In this document: piece by piece, positions 1 to 10,146 of the stretch
Position numbering within the stretch: position 1 is the first letter of the stretch
Layout of the letters: each line of letters begins with the position of its first letter
Origin: Hexactinellida sp. DTS-2022
Taxonomy: Eukaryota > Porifera > Hexactinellida
NCBI GenBank assembly: GCA_028753945.1
Contig: JAPNXP010000006.1
Coordinates: 930,001-994,000, forward strand
Direction: 5' to 3'
DNA length: 64,000 bases
Made by a program: the position numbers and the translations under genes
Notes under the pieces: generated by a model
What the model saw: the letters and a program-made list of their open reading frames with translations, nothing else
What the model was told of the DNA's origin: nothing
Database searches by the model: none

Positions 1-7
1 ACTGTGA

Positions 8-306
8 CAGTGGCGTAGGGAGGGTGGTCCTAGGTGACATACCATCCCCCAATCCTGTCAGAATGAAGTATTTTATTAGGAACGGAGGACTACTTCCGCT
101 TCAAAAGCATTGTACTAGTCACGAGTGAAGCGGGAAATGTTTTAAGTTATATTTAAAAGTGTTTCATTGTTAGTGGATAAAGGCTATGTACTGCAAAGGA
201 TTTCCATATACAAAATCTGTCGTTTGTTACAGTAATTTTAAACATTTCGCTGGGGGCTATGACTCCAGAAGCCTCCCCTTCAACCCAAATCCTGGCTACG
301 CCCCTG
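8..306. repeat. hAT-like MITE
   Basis: The ends are imperfect inverted repeats: CAGTGGCGTAGGGAGG on the left and, on the opposite strand, CAGGGGCGTAGCCAGG on the right. CAG(T/G)GGCGTA termini are typical of non-autonomous hAT elements. There is no transposase ORF inside. The target-site duplication cannot be checked because only seven bases precede the left end. Confidence 0.5.
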
Positions 307-427
307 TAGTATGGTTAGTACTTAATCAAAGAACTTTAATACCGAGTAAACAATCAGAGTTGTTTATGAATAAATGAATAAATAAAAGTAACTAAATGAG
401 AAAAACAATAGAGTAATATAAAATTAT

Positions 428-2032
428 TCAAGTATATATTTGGAATCGTTCTTCGATGGTAGACCTGCACATTGGGTATTGTTCTAGGTGTACGCTGCAA
501 TTCTCGCAACATTTAGCATGCCTGCAGAGAAGAAATACTACGGTTGTTTCTCTACGTAATAGGCACACACAGCAAGCAGCAATTTGTTGAGGAGTTTCAC
601 GCTGATCATCTTCATCGATTGAAGAATTGCTTTGAAGATCTCCATGTATCATATCAATCGAATTGTTTTCTGGTTGAATCGAGTTGGCAATTGATTTCAC
701 ATATTGGACTAGATCATATTCACCTGACACAAGCTTTTCTCTGCAGTTACTAAGGAATGAATCTTTCTGGATATCTTTCAATTTTCGTGTGCGAGTGATA
801 TCAATGCCTCTGCTTAGACGCTCAATATCCAGATCAGTATCCTGGATTGTGTTATTTAAGACTTCTACAAAGAACCAAATGCGTGGATGTGCGACTACGA
901 TGTCCTTTTTCAATCTACCATGGTAGTTTTCCGCTCCATTGCTCGTTCTGAATTGACAGTTAAAAACAGAGAGTTCGTTGCTAGGAATGCCATCAATCCA
1001 TTGCTTTCTGAATTCTGATATAATTTTAAAAAATGGTAAAGTTATCCATATTCTCAGCAGTAAGAATGACATCTTCCAAATTTAAGTGATTATATTATAT
1101 ATTGGTCGAATATGATCTTCGGGAAGAAATGGAAGAGCCATAAAACACCTAACTGCTGTTTTAAATTCCAATTCGAGTGATATGCATTGGAAAGGCCTAA
1201 CCTTTGAATCTTACGCCAGACACTTTGAGAATAGTGAAAATGACATCCTCTAAGAAGAATACCTGGAAATCGTGTTTTTACAGCGTTTCTAGCACCCCTT
1301 TCCCAATCGGACATCCCATTAATAGGTGTTAGTTGCGGAGGAAGTTCATGAATTCTGCTAGAACAGCAGTATAGATTTCTTCCTGTTTGCCTGTAAGCAG
1401 ACAACTAATCGTAGGGAGTACGTGACGCCCAAATCGTGCAAAAACTGTCCACAGTTGATATAATTGGGAAGGGACGGTGTAAAATGTTCCATCTAAATAA
1501 ATGTCTTCTGCTTCTGATAGTGTAGCAGTCATCTTATCTGAGAAAAAAATTACTCCGATATCATTTCCCACATGTACCTCACCTTTGTAATGGACACCAA
1601 ATTGTGATGACGGAATCATTTGACAAAATTCAGCAGGACTTCCAGGAATAGGTGGCACAATTTCTCTACGTGCGCGATACATTGTTGATTCTAAATTTTA
1701 TATGATAAAGTAGTCGCAGCAGGATCATCACGGACCACTTGTTTAAACACCTTAGATAGTCTGTCACGTGAGGTTCTCGCCGCGATTAAGCACTTTGATT
1801 TTAAGAGGTAAAGTTCGGCCCTATAATCTGAAAGCGGGTGATTGTGTGCTTTTAAGGGTGTAATGGTATCGGAGTGAGAATCCAACTTTGCGGATCCTCT
1901 ACATGCTTTTTGTGTCAGATATAAAACACATCGTAAATTTGTCATACCATGTTTGGCTTTATAGCGATTATATTTGAAACCATCTGATGTAGTAATGATC
2001 GTTCCTCTTTTATGTTTGTAATGTCCGCTCGT
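428..2032 (-). pseudogene. Decayed MULE-type transposase with N-terminal FLYWCH-like and C-terminal RING regions
   Basis: Four minus-strand fragments read as one protein in successive frames. About 1691-2032 encodes a FLYWCH-like zinc finger (…KACRGSAK…HNHP). About 1329-1682 encodes the MULE transposase core with YLDGTFYTVP and LYQLWTVFA. About 1090-1404 continues it with DWERGARNAVKTRFPG and CHFHYSQSVWRKIQ. About 428-1072 carries RTSNGAENYH, then a RING-like tail starting CCVCLLRRET. Frame changes near 1340-1360, near 1150-1170 and near 1030-1090 break the reading frame. The last RING cysteine pair is damaged: the expected CPMCR reads YPMCR (TGC to TAC). No clear start methionine precedes the FLYWCH part. 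Introns could explain one of the frame changes, but the breaks fall inside conserved blocks, so a dead transposon-derived gene is the better reading. Confidence 0.75.
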
Positions 2033-2197
2033 TTAATCCATGATATTGTATGAAGTAAGTCAATAAAAGCAATTTCGAAAGAATATTAACTTGATATTGA
2101 AAAGTTATTTATATAGTTGGATACATAAATGAAACCTCATGCTACTACTGTCAATACAAAACATGGGAAATCCCATTCTTATTTAAATACTTAATTA

Positions 2198-2266
2198 AAA
2201 GTCGATGAATTGCAAACCTTAAAAAGTCGATGAATTGCAAACCTTGGAAAGTCGATGAATTGCATG
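2198..2266. repeat. Short tandem repeat, 25-bp unit, about 2.8 copies
   Basis: The motif GTCGATGAATTGCA recurs at 2201, 2226 and 2251 with an exact 25-bp period. Apart from this repeat, the stretch 2033-2480 between the transposase relic and the aldolase gene shows nothing I can identify. Confidence 0.85.
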
Positions 2267-2480
2267 CGCCTCTTATAATCCCATAGACGGCAGGGGCTTT
2301 AGCATACAAATTTTAGCATAGTTTGTATGGGCTTTTATAGACCGTATACATATAAGGAAGCTCTAAAATGTATGTGTGCTACATTTGGAAGGTTTGTTAA
2401 AGAATTTGTTATATCTTATAAATAAATAATGGCTCAGTAGCCTCAGTTACAAAAGTCATCTAAGCAATTAAGATATAAGA

Positions 2481-5071
2481 ATGATAGATCTATTTAGCGA
2501 CATTCAAACAGCGGCTACCGACGAGATGAGACGAGCTATGTCCGCAGCAGAAGTGGGGTATGATGGGTTCGGAGAAGACCCGACAGTTAATACACTGCAA
2601 GAAAAAGCAGCCGTAATTACAGGTACATTAGAAGTAATTCTAATATTGCTAATACAAATTATATACAGTAGAACCTCGTAAGTACGAACACGGTTGAGAC
2701 TAAATTCCGGTTAATACGAACACAATTTCAGTCCCCTTCAATGCATTTTAAATGCAAATGACACCGGTTAATACGAACCCAGGGTAAGGCGAACACATTT
2801 TGACGGTTCCTTAGTGTTCGTTCTAACGAGGTTCTATTGTATATAATATTGGTATGAATGAAAATAAGTGGCTCCATTTCCCCATATCATACCCATGAAT
2901 ATATATACGTATATCTAATTGAAGTATTGTTCTCTGTTCTAACTAAAATTAAACAGTTCTGTATCAATTAAATGAGCAACTAAGAATTTAGGTAAAGAAG
3001 CTGCTCTATTCGTCCCATCCGGCACAATGGCTAACCTAATATGCGTGCTATGTCACTGCAATGGGATAGGAGAGGAAATGTTAATAGGAGACGAGTCCCA
3101 TTTGAACATATACGAACCAGGATCCTGTGCGCTAGGAGTACACGCTAGTCTCGTGAAGAACCTTCCTAACGGAGAGCTAGATTTGGTTGAGTTAGAGGAG
3201 AAGATACGACATGGCAGTGTATTCCCTGTCACTAAACTGATCTGTCTCGAGAATACACACAACTGCTTAGGCGGGAGAGCTCTCTCTGCTGAGTATACAA
3301 AGAAGGCGAGTTAGGAAAGTACGTATACAGTGGAGTTCGCATAATAGCAACCCGTGTTGCCACTAAATCTGGTTGCTAATAGGGAAATGAAATTAACAGT
3401 ATTATCTCGCTTGGGACCCGAAAAGCGGTTGCTAATAAGCAAACTCCACTGTACCCAATATTTAGTTCATCAGAACAAAGGAGAAATGGTAATTATGTAT
3501 AGGTGACCGCTATACACAGGTTGAGTATAATATGGGAAGTCACGTGGGACCTATTGTAAGTTTCCGTTATAGACAGGTTCTACTGTGTTTTGTATATCTT
3601 ATAATTAACATAAGGTGCCATCGAAAATTAATGGAGGGCGAGATATTTATTTATATGAAATAATCAAAATAATTTGTATAAATAGTAGTTATAACTATAT
3701 TCACATATAAATAATTTCGCCTTTAAATATTAGACTAATTTTTTATGTTTACAAAATATGGAGAGTGGAATTATACTCTATTCCAACTAAGTATATTGGG
3801 GTATGGGGGGAATACCAGTTTACCCTTCCCGTATCTAGGTATCACAAATAGCTAAGAAGCACAATTTAAAACTCCACATAGACGGAGCTCGTATCTTCAA
3901 CGCTTCAGTAGCGCTGAACACGCCGGTATCAGATCTACTGGAGACGGCAGACTCTGCTAGCTTCAGTCTCTGCAAGGGCCTATCTGCTCCCGTCGGATCT
4001 CTGGTAGTAGGCAGTAAGGAGTTCGTACGGAGAGCATTCAGGTACAGGAATAACACAATGGGAGTATTGTGAAGTAGGAAATATATTCAGGGGATTAATG
4101 ACGAGCCATATCTCGAGTAGTAAGTACTATTCGTTCAAACCGATACTAATGCAAAATTGATGTATTTCAAATACCGTATAAGATTATTTCAGTTAGTATA
4201 ATCGAACAAAAGTACATTCTTGGAGGCATTGGCATTTCCGATATAAATCGTATTTACATGTAGTTCAAGTAAAGATGACATTATATAAGTTATTTAAGTT
4301 ATACAATATTTGATATAGTATATATATATATATGATACATATATCCGATGACTCGCTCACCTCGAGTCATCGAGTCAGATTCGGATAATTCCCTGGATAA
4401 TTCGAAAATTCGCTAATTCGAACAAATATACTTTCCTTTGACAGTTCGAATTAACGGATGTTAACTGTTGTACTACAGTGGATGCCGGTTATAAGCACAT
4501 CGTCGGGAGCTGCACTTAATGTGCTTATAACTGACATGCGTTCTTATAACCGACATAAATCATATAGGGTATATGGCAACCGTTTTCATAGTGTTCGTAT
4601 AACCGGCATGTTCTTATAACCGGCATGTTCTTATAACCGGTCTGCTTATATCCGACATCTACTGTAATTAGGATGCGTAAGCTGCTAGGCGGCGGCATGG
4701 CTCAGTGTGGCTTCCTGGCAGCAGCTGGCATAATAGCGCTAGACCGGATGCCTCACAGACTGCAGTGTGATCACGATACAGCCAGGCTGCTCTCTACTAA
4801 GCTAGCAGAGCTCAGTGAGTACGGGGTTATAGCGAGCCCAGATGAAGTGGATACTAATATCGTTCTGTTTCGAGTTAAAGGGGGTAGGATCAGTGGCGGA
4901 GAGCTAGCAGCGAGGTGTGAAAAAGCGCAGGAATTGTATGGAGTGTTTAATGTACGATTCTCGGTGCTATCACACGACATAATTAGAGCAGTGCTATATA
5001 AAGATATCAGCAGAGAGGATGTGGAATTAGCTGTTGCTACTGTCAGGACTGTTATGCAGAATGCAGTGTGA
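2481..5071 (+). CDS. THA1: L-threonine aldolase (PLP-dependent), four exons
   Basis: Exons are 2481-2622, 2992-3305, 3839-4041 and 4672-5071, joined in frame to about 352 residues, a normal length for the family. The enzyme is a fold-type I PLP lyase that cleaves L-threonine to glycine and acetaldehyde. Visible landmarks are EMRRAM…[14 protein letters not shown] near the N-terminus, [30 protein letters not shown], the PLP-lysine region [13 protein letters not shown], and [18 protein letters not shown] spanning the exon 3/4 junction. Introns 1 and 3 are GT-AG. Exon 2 must end in phase 0 to join exon 3, and the only fitting donor is AAG|GCGAGT, a GC-AG intron. The N-terminus reads DLFSDI where DLRSDTV is usual, so exon 1 is somewhat divergent or a short upstream exon is missing. 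Each intron carries a MITE. Confidence 0.88.
2664..2841. repeat. pogo/Tigger-like MITE in intron 1 of the threonine aldolase gene
   Basis: Terminal inverted repeats of about 27 bp begin TACAGTAGAACCTCGT and end ACGAGGTTCTATTGTA, bounded by TA dinucleotides. CAGTRGAACCTCG-type ends resemble pogo/Tigger elements. There is no coding capacity. Confidence 0.7.
3326..3453. repeat. Pogo-like MITE in intron 2 of the threonine aldolase gene
   Basis: Inverted ends TACAGTGGAGTTCGC and GCAAACTCCACTGTA, followed internally by inverted GTTGCTAAT/ATAGCAAC blocks. The element is 128 bp and TA-bounded, and belongs to a different subfamily from the intron 1 element. A second, poorly preserved TIR fragment (…TTATAGACAGGTTCTACTGT) follows at about 3497-3589. 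Confidence 0.7.
4474..4666. repeat. Pogo-like MITE in intron 3 of the threonine aldolase gene
   Basis: Inverted ends TACAGTGGATGCCGGTTATA and (opposite strand) TACAGTAGATGTCGGATATA. The motif GTTCTTATAACCGGCAT is tandemly repeated internally. The right end stops only five bases before the AG acceptor of exon 4, so the element supplies the polypyrimidine/branch region of this intron. Confidence 0.72.
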
Positions 5072-5395
5072 TTAGTTCTGTCATAGAATCAATTTACAAC
5101 TAACATATTGATAGTTGTATTTGTCAATAGTATCCTGTTTGTAAAATATAACAAATTAATATGTATACGTATTTGCCTCATCATTTTCAATATAAAGAAG
5201 AAACAATGATACGTGTTATTTTACATAGAAAAATAATAGATATACAAACGGAATTCTTAAGAAATATTACTAGAAATGCTGTGTTTCTACATACTTACAT
5301 TACGAGGCGAGATAATTCGTAAATAGAGTATAACAGTAACCAACAATAATAAAGGATATTTGTAATAAGAAATAATTTAAATAAGATTCGGTTAC
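5072..5395. other. Intergenic stretch, nothing identified
   Basis: AT-rich sequence between the aldolase stop codon and the orphan minus-strand exon. I see no repeat, RNA gene or exon-like segment that I can support. Confidence 0.5.
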
Positions 5396-5581
5396 CTGTT
5401 GTAGGAACAGTTACAAAGAGCCCGAGTAATCTGTCCAATAGGAAGAATGCTAGCTGAGATATGTGGCGCTGTTGTGACGTCATATCTGGCTTTATCTTCA
5501 TCCAAGCCTTCTTGTTTGGATCTGATCCCAAAGTTAGCTTTATCCCTCCTCCTGGATTGGATTTAGAGCTCTTCATTAATC
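5396..5581 (-). CDS. Orphan exon resembling FAM20/GASK/Four-jointed-type secretory kinases
   Basis: On the minus strand this segment is bounded by an AG acceptor (AATTAG|GATTAATG) and a GT donor (ACAACAG|GTAACC). It is 186 nt with symmetric phase 1-1. The translation contains GIKLTLGSDPNKKAWMKIK and then LAFFLLDRLLGLFVTVPTTG, matching the family pattern of a lysine-bearing strand followed by (A)AFxLDRxLGL…P…G. Real family members need several further exons with the catalytic DxD-type residues. None is visible on either side, and the region upstream on this strand is occupied by the DED gene. It is probably an isolated exon copy or a gene fragment. The family assignment is from remembered pattern only. 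Confidence 0.35.
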
Positions 5582-5795
5582 CTAATTATATGGTATTTTG
5601 AAATTTTATTAATTGAGTCAGGAGTTTTTAAATGAGCATTCCAACTTCAAATTTGGAATAAAGGATTTAAGAATATTCATTCAGTCATGAATTAAATGAG
5701 TATACTAATTAGTCTTTCAATGGATAAGTATAAAATCTATTCAAAAAAAGGAATATAGCACAAAACAATACCCTCTATTTCCAGAGTAAATTCAA

Positions 5796-7109
5796 ATGTC
5801 TTATGAAGAGAAAAAAAAGAAAATTCTCTTAAATTTGGCGAGAAAAATTGGTCAAGAATCTTTCAAGAATTTACGATGTCTCTATATCAATGAACTTCCA
5901 TATTCTGTAAAGATCGATAGTACTATTCAACTGTATCATTATTTGGATATTGGAAACAGTATCAGTTTGAAACTTTTGCTCCACAACTTAAAGTCAGTGA
6001 ATTTAGACTTGTTAACTGAGGAGTTAGAAATGTTCATAAAAGAGACTGAATCAACAAGGAGCAGTGAAATAACAATTAGTAATTGCCTCAGAGCACTAAA
6101 AGATGGATTACGAACATCTGATATGAAAAAAATCAACTATTTATTGGGAAGAAAGAATTCAACAGATTTTACTTTGATTTTGTGTGACTTAATCTTTTAC
6201 TATGGAAGACACTTGTTGAATTGGACGAATCTTTGGGGTGGCGTAGCTAAGCTTGATAATAAGTTATTCAAAACACTAATTCTACCTGAATTAGAGGAGA
6301 TTTCAAAGAAATGGCCAGTAAGAGATGAGATGAAATATAAAGAAAGATGTCTAATATTAGAAATAAGCAGTCAGCTATCAAAACGTAATATTGAAGAGCT
6401 AGCATTCTTCTATAAAATGCCATTGTGCTACATGAATGACGAGATAAATGCACTAGATCTTATAGTTACGTTAGAAGAAGGAAACCAGCTAACGTTAAAT
6501 GAATTTGCAAGATATTTAAATTGGATTGGTTGGGAAACATTTCAGGAAAGGTTAAATGGATTGGAAAAAAATGTGTGTGAACAAGTTGTTTCACAGAAGG
6601 TAACTAATAAAAGTGTAAAGAATCCATTAAAAATATTATACAACAATTCATCAAATAGTTTGATTAGAGGTATTGCAAAATCACAAAACTTAGAAGGCTA
6701 TATCACAAACTTCGCTGATTTGTTGTTTGCTCTAATACATATAGTAAAAGGAAAAACAATCGATCTTAATCCAATTAAAGGATTTCTTGTTCAAGTAGAA
6801 AGATTCGACCTTATCAAAATTGTAGAGAGAGTTCCTGGGCAATGTAATGCAAACATTTTGACTGAACACAGGAAACTTCCACACAATGAATATGTGCTAT
6901 TTCATTTATTAGAAAAATTAGATCCAGTTACCACAGGTAAATTGGCAAAAACATATGGATTAGAAAAGATGACTCTCAATTTCTCTGGAGAACTCTTGCA
7001 TTATATGATGGCACATGGCCTGACAGATATAGATCTATTAAAAAAGAATCTTATAAGTATCGAGAGGAAGGACTTAATCGAGTGCCTAGACGTTCCTATT
7101 AGAGAATGA
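5796..7109 (+). CDS. Multi-DED protein 1 (about five death-effector-domain-like repeats), single exon
   Basis: 437 residues without introns. The protein repeats a helical unit of about 75-85 residues matching DED helices: a hydrophobic start (ILLNLARKI), xxLxxLxxLY around helix 2, a LYHYLD/LIVTLE-type helix 4, and a closing helix with the DED charge triad. Approximate repeats are 5-82, 95-168, 181-257, 275-345 and 362-434. The last two end in RFDL and RKDL, the canonical RxDL form; earlier ones are degenerate (NLDL, GWET). DEDs mediate homotypic assembly of caspase-8/FADD-type death or inflammatory complexes. No caspase, NACHT or other effector domain is present, so this would be an adaptor or decoy. 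An AG acceptor (TTTCCAG|AGTAAATT) 12 bases before the ATG suggests a 5'UTR intron. It is a tandem paralogue of the next gene. Confidence 0.75.
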   Translation: MSYEEKKKKILLNLARKIGQESFKNLRCLYINELPYSVKIDSTIQLYHYLDIGNSISLKLLLHNLKSVNLDLLTEELEMFIKETESTRSSEITISNCLRALKDGLRTSDMKKINYLLGRKNSTDFTLILCDLIFYYGRHLLNWTNLWGGVAKLDNKLFKTLILPELEEISKKWPVRDEMKYKERCLILEISSQLSKRNIEELAFFYKMPLCYMNDEINALDLIVTLEEGNQLTLNEFARYLNWIGWETFQERLNGLEKNVCEQVVSQKVTNKSVKNPLKILYNNSSNSLIRGIAKSQNLEGYITNFADLLFALIHIVKGKTIDLNPIKGFLVQVERFDLIKIVERVPGQCNANILTEHRKLPHNEYVLFHLLEKLDPVTTGKLAKTYGLEKMTLNFSGELLHYMMAHGLTDIDLLKKNLISIERKDLIECLDVPIRE

Positions 7110-7679
7110 CTTACTGAAGAAATTTCAACAAAGCAAATACAGTTTATTCATTCACTTAAGAAAGCAAATCATTACCTCACAAGGAACATGTATAATTACC
7201 CTCTACCTAACAAAATAATTTTAGTTTGGATATCGCAGTGATACGTGTTAGTTGTACTTTATTTCGTGTGGAGAATTAGTGAATTATTCGAAAATATTAT
7301 TAGTTGTGAAGTATTATTATTTTACCGAGCCAAATCAGGTTCACACCCATAATTCCAAACTTTTCCATTAAAAATGCTCCGGGCTATTAAATATGCTACT
7401 AAGGTAAAACTTAGGTCGTGTCTGGTTAATAATTTCACCGTTGGGCAAACAATGAAGAGTTTGATTTACAGTAAATGAACTAAGTTTAGTAATTTTTTTT
7501 AAATTGTTAAATAAGTGTGTCGTAAATAATCAATTTAGGTTTTATCCCAGCCGCAAAATTAAAAAACATTTCGCATAATAATCTAACCAATCAATTCGAG
7601 TACATTAATTGGTATTCATTTAAAGAAATCATATTTATAAAATTTCTCTTAAAAAGTATCAAAATTTGGCTCGTTTAAT
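7110..7679. other. Intergenic stretch between the two DED genes
   Basis: AT-rich spacer holding the 3'UTR of the first DED gene and the promoter/5'UTR of the second. I can support no repeat or additional exon here. Confidence 0.45.
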
Positions 7680-8987
7680 ATGGAAAGGAGAAAATTTCTT
7701 GTATTTGTATCGCAACTCTATCATGGTGAGTCAGAAAAATTGAAACAATTATGTCAATTGTATAGAATACCTGAAGATATTAGAAAAAGCATTGAATCAC
7801 CAATAAACCTATTCTATTATTTAGATATTGAAGAAACGCTAAATTTAAAAACGCTGTCACAGAATTTAAAACGATCAGAATTATTCGAAATGGCGAGTTA
7901 TGTTGACAAATATAAAGAAACTGACACTCTTAAATGTATTAATAATGATAACCCAACTGCAAAGGTAGTAAAAATTTTAAGGGACGGCCTAACATTGAAA
8001 AATATTTATGACTTAAATTATATACTAGGGTCAAGTCAGATGTGTGATGAATTTGACACTTTATTAATTGGATTTCTCACAAGAGCCAAATTTATGAATC
8101 TTGACCTTGACTATATTGCAAGAGTACTAAAAATAATAAATCATCATGATGCAGCACAAAAATTAATGAACTATCCAAAGCGGAAAGAATCTTTAAGAAT
8201 TTGTTGGGAAACTGATGAAAGAAAGAGGTTAGTGCTTATTAAAATATCCCAAATAATGACGAGTGAAGATGTGTCGCATCTAGCTTTTCTGTTTAGATTG
8301 CCAATTGGAATAAGAGATGTTACAAATCCAATTGACTTGTTTAAATATTTAGAAGACCGTGGTGAGCTGAATCTTCCAGAGTTGGCTCATCATTTAAAGA
8401 TATTACAAAAAACTGACTTAATAAAGGAACTGAACGAATATATTCAGAACGATGAACAAATGTTGAGTCAAATTTGCTTCTCCTCTATATTCGAAGAACT
8501 AAATGATTGTTTAACAAGAGAAGATATATTCAAGTTAGGTTTTTTGTTAGGAGCTAAAAAATTCCCCAAAACGATGTCAGATTATATCATACAACTTGTT
8601 GAAAAGGGAAAAATTCAGAATCTGAATCTAAAATTTTTAGATACAGCATTGAAGCATATACACAGGGACGATATATTACATATCATATTTAATGTTGTAG
8701 AAGGTAGAAATCAATCTTGTCAAATAATTTATGGAAATAATGCTTCAACAGAGGGTGAAACTAAACGCACTCAGCTATTGGAGATATCAAGGAACATATC
8801 GACAGAAGAGTTAGAGAAGTTAGCCATCATATACAATGTACCCCCAGCAGTATCGGAGGCAATAACAATGCCAATAGAACTGTTCTACTATCTGGATAGA
8901 GAGACTCAGTTCGATGTTGAATACCTCAAGATGTCGCTCTCTAGCATTCAGCGTAACGACCTAATTAGCATACTGGAACCTCAGTGA
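7680..8987 (+). CDS. Multi-DED protein 2 (about five death-effector-domain-like repeats), single exon
   Basis: 435 residues, intronless, same length and architecture as its upstream neighbour but strongly diverged. Approximate DED-like repeats are 4-80, 95-160, 180-255, 265-340 and 360-434. Recurring signatures are LFYYLD/LFKYLE/LFYYLD for the central helix, SEDVSHLAFLFRLP/TEELEKLAIIYNVP for helices 1-2, and closing helices with RSEL, KTDL, RDDI and RNDL. The fifth repeat is closest to a canonical DED. No catalytic domain is attached. A good polyadenylation signal AATAAA lies at 9103-9108, about 115 bases past the stop. The gene ends just left of the receptor array. The DED class is well supported; function in apoptosis or immunity is inferred from the family. 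Confidence 0.75.
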   Translation: MERRKFLVFVSQLYHGESEKLKQLCQLYRIPEDIRKSIESPINLFYYLDIEETLNLKTLSQNLKRSELFEMASYVDKYKETDTLKCINNDNPTAKVVKILRDGLTLKNIYDLNYILGSSQMCDEFDTLLIGFLTRAKFMNLDLDYIARVLKIINHHDAAQKLMNYPKRKESLRICWETDERKRLVLIKISQIMTSEDVSHLAFLFRLPIGIRDVTNPIDLFKYLEDRGELNLPELAHHLKILQKTDLIKELNEYIQNDEQMLSQICFSSIFEELNDCLTREDIFKLGFLLGAKKFPKTMSDYIIQLVEKGKIQNLNLKFLDTALKHIHRDDILHIIFNVVEGRNQSCQIIYGNNASTEGETKRTQLLEISRNISTEELEKLAIIYNVPPAVSEAITMPIELFYYLDRETQFDVEYLKMSLSSIQRNDLISILEPQ

Positions 8988-9120
8988 TAGGGTAATACAT
9001 ATTATTGAACTGTTTGGTTGAGTACTTATATAATATTGTGAAGATATGAACAAAATAAACACAAAATGAGGGCAGAAATAATATAAGATTCGTTTGGGTT
9101 TTAATAAATAAATCCATTAT

Positions 9121-10146
9121 GTCAGAATGACCATAAAGGTGTTAAACCATTTCAGAAAGTAGTTCGAAGGTTAACGACCCTAGTGTGTTGGAAGTTTCCT
9201 TTTAGAAAATTCGTTTCAGAGTTATTCTAATCTGAGAATAAATACTGTACGTGCTGAGTCCACATAATTTTGTACATGTTAAATAATTCCTATACACCGC
9301 CAAATACTTTGAAAATCGCTAATTACCTAAATTGAAAAACATATTTTTTTACGATATCATTATTTACTTCAAAGTGTTAATTAATACACTGCAATATATA
9401 CAGTTTGTGTTTTAATGGTAAAGATAAATAAGTAAGACAACATTACGGCTAACTAAATTAAACACTCAAATTAGTAACACTAAACATTGATTTAACGATT
9501 GACTCAATTTCACCTAGGAGCTAGTATCTATCTCAATACCAATAACCTAAATTTGGAAAAACTCGATAGTTTGACAATTATTACGCGCTAGAACTAACTT
9601 ACTGGATTGCTTGGAATACAAACTTCCGAAGGAATCAAGGTCTGCTTTCGATGGACAATTTTTCGTCAGCTTAATATGTATATTATTATGTCCTATAGGA
9701 CATAGCCTAAATTTAACTACGTACTTCATATAAGTCCATTGTTTGTATTAAATTTAGTCAACATATTATAAAGTCTCTCTATTATGAACAAATATTTGGT
9801 GGCAGTAAAAGAAATCAACTGTATTTCACTCGATGAGCAAGGTTTATTATATGAACTATAAACCTTAAGTATTTCTGAATGGGAATGATTACACCTTAAA
9901 TCATTATTACTGACTGAAAGTTACAATGCTAAGCTTCAGGTTAATTTAAATTAATGCAAATGAGCATTGAACCATATAATGGCGTAATTATTCTATACAG
10001 GAAGATTTATTATATGAGTACACAGGATATCAAATAACCCCTGCAAATTAACCTATGAAATTATAGTGGAGGAACTATTAAATTGAGTACATAGATTCAT
10101 ATGTGTATTATAATTAGTTGGATCAACTGTACTGTGACATCTAGCA
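9121..10146 (+). promoter_or_regulatory. Left edge of the receptor array and 5' flank of copy 1
   Basis: From about 9121 the sequence becomes homologous to the intergenic DNA before copies 2-6 (compare 20020 onward, e.g. AAGGTGTTAAAC and GAAGGTTAACGACCC). This marks where the tandem unit begins. Some internal segments found before other copies are missing here. No TATA box stands out. Confidence 0.6.
9954..9961 (+). promoter_or_regulatory. Octamer-like ATGCAAAT in the copy 1 promoter
   Basis: An exact ATGCAAAT (POU octamer sequence) ends 185 bases before the start codon, within a conserved ATGCAAATGAGCATTGAACC block present before every copy. Functional use is inference. Confidence 0.35.

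Noticed and set aside
186-377. Small plus-strand ORF of 63 codons
   Set aside because: It overlaps the right end of the hAT-like MITE, has no recognisable domain and begins mid-element.
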